The position numbers were made by a program, and so were the translations under genes. DNA of 64,000 nt from Zunongwangia profunda SM-A87 (lineage in GTDB: Bacteria > Bacteroidota > Bacteroidia > Flavobacteriales > Flavobacteriaceae): assembly GCF_000023465.1 (NCBI RefSeq), contig NC_014041.1:1385001-1449000 (forward strand). The letters run 5' to 3'. Each line of letters begins with the position of its first letter. Position 1 is the stretch's first letter. The notes below the pieces were generated by a model, which had not been told where the DNA came from, made no database searches, and saw only the letters and a program-made list of their open reading frames with translations. This document shows, in pieces, positions 40,133 through 50,132 of this stretch.

Positions 40133-42725
40133 AATTATAGTTGTTTTTATTTTCTCTTGTCTGGGGAGTCTTTATGGACAATCTGGTGAATTTGTAGTAC
40201 ATGGAATCGTTCAGGATTCAATAACAAGCGAAACCATCGAGGGCGCTTCTGTAATTTTAAAGCAGGATACCCGTTTTCTAGCTTTTGGCTACACCGATGC
40301 AAAAGGTGTTTTTGAACTGATTATTCCAGAATTTCAGGAAAATTTAGTTTTGGTCGCTAACAGCATGGGCTTTACTAAGCAGGAAATTTTTTTGCTTAAA
40401 AATAAACAATCTTATACTATAAAATTAGTACCACAGGTAGAAAGCCTGGACGAAGTTTTACTGCGACCAGATGAAAAGATTGTTATTAAAACCGATACGT
40501 TGCGTTATAAAGTCAGCGCTTTTACCAATAAAACCGAGCAAACCGTTGAAGATGTTTTGCGCAATATTCCCGGTATCGAAATTGATGGCGATGGAAATAT
40601 TAAAGCGCAGGGACAGTACATTAAAAAGATCCTGATCGAAGGAGATGATTTAGCCAATAATAATTATAAAATCATTTCAAAAAACCTGGACGCTCAAGTG
40701 CTCGATAAAGTTGAGGTAATAAGCAATTATGAAGAAAATCCCGTTTTAAAACAGTTTTTAAATTCAGATGCCAAGGTTTTAAATCTAAAATTAAAGGAAG
40801 ATCGAAAAACGGTACTTTTTGGAACAAATACTGCCGGGATCGGAAATCGCGAACGCTCAAAGCTAGAGAGTAATCTGGGGCTGATTAAGGAAAAAATAAA
40901 ATTCCTGAATCTGGGAAAGTGGAACAATACTGGCGAATGGGCAGACGAACAACTTTCTAGTTATGTTTCAGAAAATAGTTCGGGGTTCAATGATTTTGAT
41001 AAGGATTTTTCAAAAAAATTAGATCCTCAAGTGTATTTACAGGAAAGTACGATTATGCTCGATGAGCGAAATTATATTCAAAATAAAAGTTTTTTCGATC
41101 ATTTTTTAATTCATAAACCTTTAAGCAAAAACACGAAATTAAGAGCTGCAACTTCGTATATCAATGAAAAGCTCGATCAGCAGTTTGGCGGTAATTATAC
41201 TTATTTTCTGGATGATCCAATTACCTATAATGAACAACATGATTTTGCAGGAAAAACACGGAATTTTAGAAATGAGATCGAAATTTCGAGTGCGATTTCT
41301 AAAGATCATTATTTAAATTTTACAAATGTGGTCGATCTGAAATCTTATGCCTCTGGTACTTCGCTTCAATTTAATAACGATCTGATCGATCAGGATTTGG
41401 ACACTCGGGAACGAAATCTGGAAACCGATATTAATTTCAGTAAAAAGATTAAAAATGGAGCTATGATCATGTATGGATATATAGCCCACAAAAAATTGGA
41501 CGAAGATTTTACAGCTTCGCCGGTTTCTTTTCTGGAAGCTGATAGAGCGATAACCGGGAATTATAAAACAACATTAAACTATCAGGGGATTGAGGCCGAT
41601 TTCATTTTCAGGAAAAAGAAATGGTCGTATAGTTTTTTTGGCGGAGTGCAGCATTTAGACGAAGAATTTACCGGAACATCAAACGAAATAAATGCTGAAA
41701 TCGCGATCGATAGCTTAAGTGGCGGTAATGATTCGCGGCAGCTAAGTTTAAGGGGCGGGCTAAAGCTCGCTTACCAGATGAATGAAAAAATGGATATGAA
41801 TGCTAAAATAACAGGAGATATTCTAGATTATAGGAACTCTTTTTTTAAAGACCAATATCTAATCTATAATCCTGAACTTTCGTATCGTTGGTTAAAAAAC
41901 AGTTTTGGCAATTTCAGACTTTCTTATAAATTTCAGCAGGATTTGCCAAGGCTAAGTTCTTTGCCCAGTTTTGGCGTTTTAAAAAGTTACAGGAGTATTC
42001 AATATGGGGCACAGCAAGTAGAACTTCTAAAGAGTCACCGCTATTCGCTTAGCTATATTTTGAATAAAGTAAAAGATCGATTTTTACTGAGTACAACATT
42101 GTCTTATGTAGATTATCAAAACAGTTTTGTACGCCAAAATTTTATTGCTGAAAACTATAATTTTTCTTCCTTATTTTACACAAATTCAGAAGACTTTTTA
42201 AACCTGAATGCTGGGGTGACCACCTTTATCGATAAGTTGAATATGACCGCCAAACTTGGAATTAACCAAATGTGGTTTACCAGGCCTTCGGTCTTGAATG
42301 ATCAGTTTGCTTTAATCAAGAATAAATCGCAAAATCTCTATCTGAGGGGAACAACCTATTTTAAAGGGAATTACGATTTTTATTTTCAGCTGAATTATAT
42401 GAGAAACTCAGGTGAAATTGAAGGAAATTCAACCAAAATTGAAAATTACTCGGCCAGTTTTGAAAATGTTTTTAGAATCAACGATAAGTTTTTTTTGAAC
42501 TTTAAAAATGAATTATTTCTGGTAGACGATCAGTTTTTTGAAAGTAGCCTAATAAATGCCGAATATCGACCTAAGCAAAGCAATTGGACTTTCGGTTTTA
42601 ATGCACAAAACGTATTCAACACTCAATATTATCGCTTTCAGAACATCACTAATTTTGAACGATCTGAACTTCGCTACAAAAGTGTAGAGCGATTTGTACT
42701 TGCTTATGCGAAATGGAGGATATAA
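40116..42725 (+). CDS. TonB-dependent-receptor-like outer-membrane protein with CarboxypepD_reg domain
   Basis: The 869-residue product starts at a TTG inside the GLPGLI gene and has a signal peptide (IIVVFIFSCLGSLYGQ). A carboxypeptidase-regulatory-like domain follows (VVHGIVQDSITSETIEGASV), then a plug-like region (TVEDVLRNIPGIEIDGDGNI) and a long barrel ending YAKWRI. It is the standard partner of GLPGLI genes. The TTG start and 17-base overlap imply translational coupling. The ligand is unknown. Confidence 0.85.
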   Translation: MQTINKIIVVFIFSCLGSLYGQSGEFVVHGIVQDSITSETIEGASVILKQDTRFLAFGYTDAKGVFELIIPEFQENLVLVANSMGFTKQEIFLLKNKQSYTIKLVPQVESLDEVLLRPDEKIVIKTDTLRYKVSAFTNKTEQTVEDVLRNIPGIEIDGDGNIKAQGQYIKKILIEGDDLANNNYKIISKNLDAQVLDKVEVISNYEENPVLKQFLNSDAKVLNLKLKEDRKTVLFGTNTAGIGNRERSKLESNLGLIKEKIKFLNLGKWNNTGEWADEQLSSYVSENSSGFNDFDKDFSKKLDPQVYLQESTIMLDERNYIQNKSFFDHFLIHKPLSKNTKLRAATSYINEKLDQQFGGNYTYFLDDPITYNEQHDFAGKTRNFRNEIEISSAISKDHYLNFTNVVDLKSYASGTSLQFNNDLIDQDLDTRERNLETDINFSKKIKNGAMIMYGYIAHKKLDEDFTASPVSFLEADRAITGNYKTTLNYQGIEADFIFRKKKWSYSFFGGVQHLDEEFTGTSNEINAEIAIDSLSGGNDSRQLSLRGGLKLAYQMNEKMDMNAKITGDILDYRNSFFKDQYLIYNPELSYRWLKNSFGNFRLSYKFQQDLPRLSSLPSFGVLKSYRSIQYGAQQVELLKSHRYSLSYILNKVKDRFLLSTTLSYVDYQNSFVRQNFIAENYNFSSLFYTNSEDFLNLNAGVTTFIDKLNMTAKLGINQMWFTRPSVLNDQFALIKNKSQNLYLRGTTYFKGNYDFYFQLNYMRNSGEIEGNSTKIENYSASFENVFRINDKFFLNFKNELFLVDDQFFESSLINAEYRPKQSNWTFGFNAQNVFNTQYYRFQNITNFERSELRYKSVERFVLAYAKWRI

Positions 42726-42838
42726 ATTAAATTGGCAATCTTTTATTTTTCTAAGATTGTTATTTCGTCATTAAGATTTTTTCAAGATAGACAAATTTTT
42801 CTTTTTCAGCTTCTTTTACGGAAAAGGTGTTTACTAAA

Positions 42839-43446
42839 ATGAAACAAAAAGTAAAGATTTTTAGTATTCATTATACCCTGAATGAGATTGAAAACCGATT
42901 GACGGAAGGAGACAATTTTTTAAGTTTAGCTTTAAATAAGAAAAATATAATTTTTCAAGAGAGCCCTTTTTTTCTTACCGGATATAATAATCATCCAATA
43001 ATGTTTCAACGAATACATGAGCATTGGAAGTCTAGAATTAGTAAAGCAGAATACTTTAATAGTAAATTGGATGTGAGTGATGATGATACCTATAGCGAAC
43101 CAGCTAAACTTCTTTTAGCGAATCAAGCTATTTCACAAACCTGTGCAGCGCTACTTTGGGTTTATTGGGAATTTAAGCCACCCGTATTTGATTTAGATTA
43201 TATGATTCATCTATGCCAGAACTTTAGTAAGAGTATAAAAATTGTTCTTCCTAAACATCCTTTCGATCTCAACGAGTTTATAATCTATTATGCCATGCGC
43301 AATACAATTTAAACTATAAATCGCTTCATCATATCCCCATTGAGGACGGATATTATACTTCCGATTTGGCATTTAAATTTTTGAAAGCTGTACGTGTTGA
43401 AGGAAAGAAACGATTAACTGAATTAGCTGAAATTCATAACATCTAA
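42839..43446 (+). pseudogene. hypothetical gene with a frameshift
   Basis: ATG 42839 opens a frame ending IIYYAMRNTI at 43312. In the next frame the sequence continues NLNYKSLHHIPIEDGYYTSD and then LAFKFLKAVRVEGKKRLTEL to a stop at 43444-43446. Joining the two gives one continuous domain, so a one- or two-base indel in the AATTT run near 43308 has broken the gene, or it is a sequence error. No family name is recognised. Confidence 0.55.
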
Positions 43447-43599
43447 ATGATGTATTCATATGGTTATTTGATTAGTGGACACGGTTAAAAATTAACTACA
43501 GGACTACAAATTACGTGGTAATTCAAGATGTGTGTCTGTGGAAACAATTTTGATTGCTCCCCACGGTCGCAATTAAAAAAAGAGAGGTTTAAGGGTATT

Positions 43600-44085
43600 T
43601 TATTTATTCATCAATGATTGTAAGAATTTTGGTTCGAGACCTATTCCAAATCCCCACCAACGTTTTTGATTGTATATCCATTCTTTTCCTATAGTTGATG
43701 TCGCATAATCAAATCCTATGGGTACAAATGAAAAGCTAATATTATTGTATGTATAATTTATTGTGAGACCAGTTGAAATAAAAAATTGACTAACTTCATT
43801 TTCATCTTTTAAATAGTTTTTCGTTGTTTCTGAATTCAATTTTTCTACCATAGGAGCTGCCCAAATACCTAAAGAAAACTTATGATTTGATTTAAAACCC
43901 GTCCAAAAATATCTATTTCTCTCAAATTCAATAAAATTTAGATTAAAACCTAAATTATTAATTCCAGAGGAAGCTGTTGAAGATTTGTATTTATTTTTAG
44001 GTCTAACTTTAAAAGGTATCGTAATTAATGAAATTGGGAGAGGTTTCCAATGACCTTTTTTAAATGGAAGACTGTTTGACGTAAT
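43600..44085 (-). pseudogene. C-terminal part of an exported protein split by IS256
   Basis: The minus-strand frame continues upstream of the first Met (43851) without a stop to the IS end, reading SNSLPFKKGHWKPLPISLIT and then FNLNFIEFERNRYFW. Joined to the piece at 45420-45654, it gives one ~240-residue protein in frame. The strand-rich aromatic sequence (FSFVPIGFDYATSTIGKEW) suggests a membrane or surface protein. No family is recognised. Confidence 0.6.
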
Positions 44086-44115
44086 GGGAGTGTAATTTAA
44101 ACTCTGTCCTCTGTT

Positions 44116-45359
44116 TCACTGCTTCGGGGGTACCCCCGAAGCAGTGGTTGCCAAATCGAGCCTAATACGGTCTTCAAATCTAATATATAATTGCTGTATT
44201 GTCAAGCTCCAATTATGAAGTGGAGTGGTCCATTTCTTTTGGATGTTCTGAGTAGCCAGGTAAACTAATTTGAGCAGTGCCATATCATTGCTAAAGGCTC
44301 CTTTAGTCTTGGTTACCTTACGTACTTGTCTATGGAATCCTTCCACGGCATTGGTGGTATAAATAAGCTTTCTGATGGGCTGAGTATATTTAAAATACTG
44401 TGATAGGTGCTCCCAGTTGTTCTGCCAGCTTTCAATAACTACCGGGTATTTCTTGCCCCATTTCTCTTCCAGGTTCAGGAGCTGGTCTTGCGCTACTTCT
44501 TTGCTGGTAGCACGATACACCAATTTTAAGTCTGTCATAAACTCCTTCTGATCCTTAGAGGCTACATATTTCATCGAGTTCCTTATTTGATGAATTATGC
44601 ACAGCTGCACCTCTGTTTTCGGGAAAATGCTGAGGATAGCTTCCGTAAAGCCTTTGAGATTGTCAGTACAGGCAATGAGTATATCCTCAAGTCCCCTATT
44701 TTGAAGGTCAGTAAGTACCTGAAGCCAGAAATTGGCACCTTCGCTTTCTGAAATATACATTCCAAGCACTTCTTTATACCCATCTTTGTTTATGCCCAGA
44801 ATATTATAGAGCGCCCTATGTTTTATCTTCCCATCCACTTTGACTTTATAGTGCATGGCATCCAGCCATACGATACAGTAAAGAGGTTCTAAGGGACGAT
44901 TTTGCCAGGCTTTAATATCAGGGATAATCCGGTCGGTAATCTCTGTTAGAACATTGTGGGAGATCTCAGTATCGTACATTTCTTTGATATGGCTGCAGAT
45001 ATCCCGGTAACTCATTCCAAGCCCGTAAAGACCGATTATTTTCTCGGAGAGGTTATCAGCCAGAATGGTTTGGCGCTTCTTACGATCTCGGGTTCGAAAC
45101 TACTGTGACGGTCCTGTGGTGTTTTAATATCAAAAGTGCCAACCCCTGTTTTAAGTTTCTTGTTACCCTTACCATTACGCTTATTTCCATGGGAGCGCTC
45201 TTCATGGTCAAGATGGCCATCCATCTCTGCTTCGAGAGCCTTGTCTAAAAAATTCTGTAGAAGCGGTGCAAAAGCACCATCCTTTCCAAATAGACTTTTG
45301 CCAGTGGTAAGTTGTTCTAAGGCTTTCTTTTCAATCTTGTTTAATTCATCTTGTGTCAT
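44116..45359 (-). pseudogene. IS256-type (mutator) transposase with a frameshift
   Basis: The N-terminal frame (45359-45036) has DKALEAEMDGHLDHEERSHG and runs to FEPEIV before going off frame. The second frame resumes with KRQTILADNLSEKIIGLYG and contains LDAMHYKVK, ACTDNLKGF and the HRQVRKVTKTKGAF region with the DDE residues. One missing A near 45090 (GTAAGAAG for GTAAAGAAG) accounts for the break. Unless frameshifting occurs, the element is inactive. Confidence 0.8.
44117..44146. repeat. 30-bp perfect palindrome in the IS256 transposase 3' end
   Basis: Each half is CACTGCTTCGGGGGT and its complement, with no loop. It encodes the last residues of the transposase and is GC-rich compared with its surroundings. 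It may stop read-through into the element or serve as its terminator. Confidence 0.6.
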
Positions 45360-45419
45360 TCTAATTCTGTTTGAGTTTTAATATAAAATTTCTCAGACAG
45401 ACTTCAAATTACAACCTCA

Positions 45420-45654
45420 ACGTAATACTAAATACTTGGTAACGATTTAATTTTATCTTTCTTAGATTTAAAACATCGTTTTTGTCGTAACCGAAAATAG
45501 TTAAAGTATCATTTGAGGATTTAACATCTATTACTTCATGGAATTTATAGTTCTTTAAATATGAGTTTAAAGAGGTTGTAGACACTGATTGAGAGAAACA
45601 ATAGTTAATGATAAATAGACTTAACAGAATTAACAGTCTTTTAAATAATAACAT
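45420..45654 (-). pseudogene. N-terminal part of the exported protein split by IS256
   Basis: It starts with a signal peptide (LLILLSLFIINYCFSQ) and continues SVSTTSLNSYLKNYKFHEVI to NRYQVFSIT, where the insertion begins. The C-terminal part lies at 43600-44085. Before insertion the gene would have been a single, probably intact, exported protein of about 240 residues. Confidence 0.6.
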
Positions 45655-45898
45655 AAAGTAATTTTTAAATTAAATTTTTAATGAATTTGGAATTTATAAC
45701 AGACTGTAAAAAGTTGAAATACCTATTACTAGGTATTAACATTTCCATTCTATGGAAAATATATTCATAAAACTTATTTACTTTTTTTATCCAGAGCATT
45801 TGCCTTTTTAGTTTCATTGAAGTACTACTAAAGATCAAATGAAATAGGCCATTTACTTCTTAGAGCCGTCACATTACCTTTTTGGTATAGATACTTCT

Positions 45899-45980
45899 AC
45901 AGGATTTAGGATTAGGAAAAGGGCTATAAATAGGAAAGCGTAGCTTACCGGTTTATGCGCCCGCTAATGCTAAATCCTGT
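45899..45980. other. inverted-repeat element, possible structured RNA
   Basis: ACAGGATTTAG (45899-45909) and CTAAATCCTGT (45970-45980) pair perfectly around a 60-base purine-rich then GC-richer centre. It lies in a 400-base gap (45655-46057) that otherwise shows no gene. It could be a small RNA, a riboregulator or a miniature element. Confidence 0.35.
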
Positions 45981-46057
45981 TCTTTTGAGAAAAAGATAAG
46001 GCTGTAAAATTGAAAGTAAGTTTATAGATTTTTTTTAGAAACAGATAAATAATTTCT

Positions 46058-46399
46058 TTATTGAATTAGGCTACCATTTTCAACTTTTTTATCTGGCTTT
46101 AATAAGGTAACGGTATCGTTTTCTCCTAAAATACCTAGAACAAGGCACTGGCTCATTATATTGGCAATCTGTTTTGGTGGAAAATTAATAACGGTAATTA
46201 CCTGCATCCCTAAGATTTCATTGGAGTCATATAATTTAGTGATTTGAGCTGAAGTTTATCTTGTTCCAAAAGCTCCAAAATCAATTATCATTTGATATGC
46301 AGGCTTTTTTACTTTTTTAAAGTCTTCAGCTGATATGATGGTACCTACACGCATCTCGACCTTTGTAAAATCATTCCAAGTCAAATTTTGATTTTCCAT
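46058..46399 (-). pseudogene. csaA: CsaA-like tRNA-binding-domain protein with one nonsense codon
   Basis: The minus frame reads MENQNLTWNDFTKVEMRVGT, DFKKVKKPAYQMIIDFGAFG and TR, then TAA at codon 48 (46256-46258), then TSAQITKLYDSNEILGMQV and VINFPPKQIANIMSQCLVLG. This is the complete tRNA_bind OB-fold of CsaA. The stop replaces the Lys expected before TSAQITKLY, a single A-to-T change. The gene is otherwise full length (113 codons) and probably recently inactivated. Confidence 0.75.
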
Positions 46400-46421
46400 A
46401 TTTTTTTAAATTATAAATGAT

Positions 46422-47330
46422 TTATTTTTGAACACCCTCTATAGTTTTCATAAGATAATAAGAAAGAATATCTGGCTTTTCTTCCGGGATATAGTGCCCG
46501 CAAGAATCAATAGAAATGTTTGTTAGGTTATTGGTTATTTTTTTTATTGAATTTCCTAAGCTCATACCAACTGCCTGTTTACCACCTATTGCTAAGACTG
46601 GAATACTTAGCTTCCTTAGAAGTTTTTTATTTTGAGTACTACTTTCAAAAAATGCCCTGTAATAATTAAATCCAATTTTTAGCTTTTCTTTTCCCTTGTA
46701 CGCATCAGTATAAATTTTAAGATCATTTGAATTAATAGCTGATTTTACAAAAGATTTATTTTCAAAAAACCATTTCAGGTATGCTTTTTCTTTTCCATGG
46801 ATTAAAAATTCTGGAAGATCTTCAATTTGATTAAAGTAGAATTGCCAAATTTTATCAGCATTCTCAGGGCTAAATAAATCTGAACCAATGAAGCCAGGAA
46901 TTCCCGCATCAACTAAGCAAAGAGTTTTCAAATTTTTCTCATATAATAAACTATAGGTAGTGGCTATCCACGCTCCAATATCATGCCCAACCAAGTGAAA
47001 GGAATTAATCTCCATCTTAGTTAGAAAGTGGTGAATCTTATTGGCTATAAATTTACTATCATAATTTGTTGTAGGATCACTATAACCAAGACCAGGTAAG
47101 TCCAAAGCGATTACTCTATATTTTTTGGAAAGTATTGGAATGACTTTTCTCCAAGTATACGATGTCTGTGGCCATCCATGTAATAATAATATAATTTCCC
47201 CTTCTCCTTGTTCTATATACGCTATCTTTTCATTGTCTACATTCAAATATTGAGTAGATGGTAGCGATTGAGCGCTCCCAATAACAGTAACTAACCATAT
47301 AAAAGGAATTGATATTTTTTTTCGAACCAT
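46422..47330 (-). CDS. alpha/beta hydrolase, epoxide-hydrolase/dehalogenase-like
   Basis: The 302-residue protein has a short signal-like N-terminus (WLVTVIGSAQ) and the oxyanion motif HGWPQTSYTW. Its nucleophile elbow GHDIGAW has Asp in place of Ser, as in epoxide hydrolases and haloalkane dehalogenases. The C-terminal catalytic His lies in CGHYIPEEKP. It sits between a csaA relic and a Crp-type regulator on the same strand; the three might have formed one stress-response unit. The substrate is unknown. Confidence 0.8.
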   Translation of the reverse strand: MVRKKISIPFIWLVTVIGSAQSLPSTQYLNVDNEKIAYIEQGEGEIILLLHGWPQTSYTWRKVIPILSKKYRVIALDLPGLGYSDPTTNYDSKFIANKIHHFLTKMEINSFHLVGHDIGAWIATTYSLLYEKNLKTLCLVDAGIPGFIGSDLFSPENADKIWQFYFNQIEDLPEFLIHGKEKAYLKWFFENKSFVKSAINSNDLKIYTDAYKGKEKLKIGFNYYRAFFESSTQNKKLLRKLSIPVLAIGGKQAVGMSLGNSIKKITNNLTNISIDSCGHYIPEEKPDILSYYLMKTIEGVQK

Positions 47331-47385
47331 AATTTAAATTTTTAACGGTTCAAAAATCCAACATCATTAGAATTTTTTCATTGAC

Positions 47386-47949
47386 CTATGTTAAGGATTT
47401 GATCCTACTTAACGATTCCGGTTTGATTCCCAAATAAGAAGCTATTTGATATTGGGGTACCTTTTGTTCTATACCAGGATAAGTTTCAAGTAAAAGCGAA
47501 TACCTGTCCTTTGCAGAATCCATTAAAAGAGAGGTTTGACGTTTACATTTTCTAAGGAAGTAATCATCACTAATAAATTTAGCAAATTTATAAGCTTCAA
47601 TATTTTCAGCAAGAAGTTCATTATAACTTTCTTTACCTAAAATCAGTAATTGGCTATCTTCAAGCGCCTGTAAAAAGCCTATAGCTGGCTTTCCTGTTAA
47701 AAAACTAGAATAAGCACTAGCGAAAGTGAATTTTAAATGAAAGTCTATATTGTATTCAGATCCATCTTTTCCGATAAAGTACCTAAGGACTCCGCTATTT
47801 ACAAAAGCGATGAAGTTTCCTACTTTACCAGGTCTGATTAAAAATTCCTTTTTTTTAATTTCCTTACAAACTACAAAGCTTAATATTCGGCGTACAGAAC
47901 TATCTGAGAGTTTTACAATATCATAAAGGTATTTTTCAAAATCTTCCAT
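47386..47949 (-). CDS. Crp/Fnr-family (cNMP-binding) regulator
   Basis: The 187-residue protein has an N-terminal cupin-like cyclic-nucleotide-binding domain (KKEFLIRPGKVGNFIAFVNS) and a C-terminal segment YQIASYLGIKPESLSRIKSL resembling the recognition helix. The short, degenerate DNA-binding region is typical of the many Bacteroidetes Crp-like regulators. It lies 55 bases upstream of the hydrolase gene on the same strand and probably controls it. Confidence 0.8.
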   Translation of the reverse strand: MEDFEKYLYDIVKLSDSSVRRILSFVVCKEIKKKEFLIRPGKVGNFIAFVNSGVLRYFIGKDGSEYNIDFHLKFTFASAYSSFLTGKPAIGFLQALEDSQLLILGKESYNELLAENIEAYKFAKFISDDYFLRKCKRQTSLLMDSAKDRYSLLLETYPGIEQKVPQYQIASYLGIKPESLSRIKSLT

Positions 47950-48065
47950 AACAGATATTAAAGCGTTAAAACGAATATGACAAAATTATCAAATCTAAAC
48001 TTTAAACAGCCTTAGAATAAATATTTGTTGTAAAGATATTGCATGCACAATCTAGGTAAAGCGAA

Positions 48066-48128
48066 CGTAAGTCAAAAGCAAATTTTCCGCTTCAATCTAT
48101 TACTATTTTTGTTTGCTTTTGGCTTATG
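48066..48128. repeat. 63-bp hairpin element
   Basis: CGTAAGTCAAAAGCAAA and TTTGCTTTTGGCTTATG are inverted repeats matching at 15 of 17 positions around a 29-base centre. It lies in a ~520-base gap (47950-48473), together with the dispersed repeat at 48140. No gene is seen there. Confidence 0.45.
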
Positions 48129-48139
48129 TTCAAGACCAT

Positions 48140-48185
48140 TTCGACGAACCGTTTTGACTGTAGCGTAGTGAAAGGAAATATGGTG
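48140..48185. repeat. dispersed TGACTGTAGCGTAGTG repeat, copy 2
   Basis: CATTTCGACGAACCGTTTTG is followed by ACTGTAGCGTAGTGAAAGG, related to the copy at 14090-14128. The function is unknown. Confidence 0.45.
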
Positions 48186-48473
48186 AGGATTGTTCAATAG
48201 ATACCTACAATTTCATTTTTTACTAATTTTTGCTGTAAATAATTGCCTGTTTATAGGGCTTCCCAGAGGGTTTGCAGCAAAAATCCATGAAAACATTTTG
48301 AGTTGAACGTATAAAAAAAATGATAATCAATAAAATAAAAAATAACAACATCGCTGTGCGTGTTGTCCTCTTGCTGTGCCTTTTTTTGATTATATCTCTC
48401 AAATGAATACAGAGGTTAGACAAGAATTTACTAAATTCAGACCGTAAATTACTTTACTCATCAAATATCTCAA

Positions 48474-48749
48474 ATGACTATCGAAAATCTTTTATTCATT
48501 TATGATTCTGATTTAAAGAAAAGAAATTGGTCGGATTGGGTAATTTCACATATTATGTTTTCTCCTCCTGTGCATCGATATTCCGGAAGGGCAAAAATTC
48601 TTTCTGATCAATTCATCTTTAAAGGCTACGATAAGCAGAAAAATAAAAATGTTGAAATAATATTATATAGACATCTAATTACACAACTCTATTTAGGTTA
48701 TGATAAAACCTATTCTCATTTTCAAGTACTTTTTAATTCCGGACTTTAA
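48474..48749 (+). CDS. hypothetical protein
   Basis: The 91-residue product, MTIENLLFIYDSDLKKRNWS..., contains a strand-rich region (YSGRAKILSDQFIFKGYDKQ) resembling small PH-like or lipocalin-like domains but no named family. It ends abruptly (VLFNSGL), nine bases before the next gene, and could be co-transcribed with it. It may be truncated. Confidence 0.4.
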   Translation: MTIENLLFIYDSDLKKRNWSDWVISHIMFSPPVHRYSGRAKILSDQFIFKGYDKQKNKNVEIILYRHLITQLYLGYDKTYSHFQVLFNSGL

Positions 48750-48758
48750 TAAAGACAC

Positions 48759-50006
48759 ATGAAAAGATGCATATTTTTAATAGTAATAGCTCTATTCAGT
48801 ATTCATGTAATAGCTCAAGAGAAATTTATTATTGAAGGTAGGATCATTGATAAAGAAACCAAAACACCTTTAGTCTATGCTTCAATTATTTTTTCAGATA
48901 AATCTCTAGGGACTACCACTGATGAAAACGGAAATTTTACCTTTCCTCTCTTTGATACAAAACTTTCTGATAGTATCTCCATTACTTATATGGGCTATAA
49001 GCCTATAAAATTAACTGTGGCAGAAAGTATGAAATTAAAGGAATTTGAGCTCATTCAAGATGCCTTTGAGCTTAATGAAGTTGTTATAAACACCGAAAAT
49101 ATCAACTTAAAACAATTAATTAAAGAAACCGTTAAGAGTTATAATAAAAATCGAAGAGAGCAACCTCATATTGCCATTGCACATTACCGGGAAAAAGCTA
49201 AAAAGGATCATGAATATATTATGTACATGGAGAGCATTGGTTATTCCATCTATGCAGGAACGATGAAGGATGCTACATTACTGTCAAATTACAAGTTCTT
49301 CTGTGAAAATACCAAAGCTTACGTTTCTAATTCCGAATGGAAACAATATAAAAGCCTTCCTTATGAATTGCCTGCCCCATCAGGAGGAGCGAATTTAAAT
49401 ATTTTTCGATATATTGAATTATACGGGTTACTTTCAGAAAAACATTATAGAGGTTACAGTTACAAAATTGATTCAACTTATCTTTTCAATAATAATATAG
49501 TATACAGTATTCGCTTTAAAGGGGATATAGCAGAAGGTACCATACATATTTTTAAAGAGAGCAAAGAGATCTTTAAAATTGAATGTACAACAAATAAATA
49601 CTGGAGCAGGGCATTCCATAAACTATTGACTGCAAAAGTGAGGATTGCGTTTAATTATTTTGAAAATACTCCTTTTGTTTCTTCAATCAATGCTCATTAT
49701 GAGAATCAAAATCTGTTGTACCAAAACGACCTGGAGATATTGGTTCAGAAATTTCAAAAATTTTCATTAAATGAAAATGAATACTGGAGCTTAAATAATT
49801 ACGATGGAAATCCTTATATCCAGTATGATCCTCAGGAATGGCGGGACTTGGGTATTACTAAGGATAAAGATCATGAAAAAATTGAAAGTGATATACCTTC
49901 ATTAGAAAAAGAATTTCAGGATTATTCGGGCCGATGGTTCTTTGTGAATGCCCAAAGAGAGGAAATAGCCAGGACAGTCATTCGGCGCCTAAAGGAAAAT
50001 TTTTAA
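48759..50006 (+). CDS. CarboxypepD_reg-like exported protein
   Basis: The 415-residue protein has a signal peptide (CIFLIVIALFSIHVIAQ) followed by a carboxypeptidase-regulatory-like beta-sandwich (IEGRIIDKETKTPLVYASII, then SLGTTTDENGNFTFPLF, ITYMGYKPIKL). The long C-terminal domain resembles DUF5686-like surface proteins but lacks the barrel. It is common in flavobacteria as a peptidoglycan- or outer-membrane-associated protein of unknown role. It is followed by a decayed MG2-type gene. Confidence 0.7.
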   Translation: MKRCIFLIVIALFSIHVIAQEKFIIEGRIIDKETKTPLVYASIIFSDKSLGTTTDENGNFTFPLFDTKLSDSISITYMGYKPIKLTVAESMKLKEFELIQDAFELNEVVINTENINLKQLIKETVKSYNKNRREQPHIAIAHYREKAKKDHEYIMYMESIGYSIYAGTMKDATLLSNYKFFCENTKAYVSNSEWKQYKSLPYELPAPSGGANLNIFRYIELYGLLSEKHYRGYSYKIDSTYLFNNNIVYSIRFKGDIAEGTIHIFKESKEIFKIECTTNKYWSRAFHKLLTAKVRIAFNYFENTPFVSSINAHYENQNLLYQNDLEILVQKFQKFSLNENEYWSLNNYDGNPYIQYDPQEWRDLGITKDKDHEKIESDIPSLEKEFQDYSGRWFFVNAQREEIARTVIRRLKENF

Positions 50007-50132
50007 GAAATATATTATACCAGTGAATTTTAGACGATTATTACCCGGGAATAAAATTATATATAATGTTTAACCTGCTTGGGGAACTTTAAAAATTCCT
50101 AGTATTGCTCTATAAACGACTAAAGCCAACTG

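Larger units (their letters stand above)
44086..45419 (-). mobile_element. IS256-family-like insertion sequence
   Basis: Terminal inverted repeats GGGAGTGTAATTTAAACTCT (left) and, on the other strand, GAGGTTGTAATTTGAAGTCT (right) bound the element. ACGTAAT occurs on both flanks, a seven-base match within the usual 8-9 base duplication. The element interrupts an exported-protein gene. Confidence 0.75.

Noticed and set aside
48223..48423. Minus-strand 66-codon ORF
   Set aside because: Lies in a repeat-rich gap, has no recognisable domain and no promoter; considered chance.
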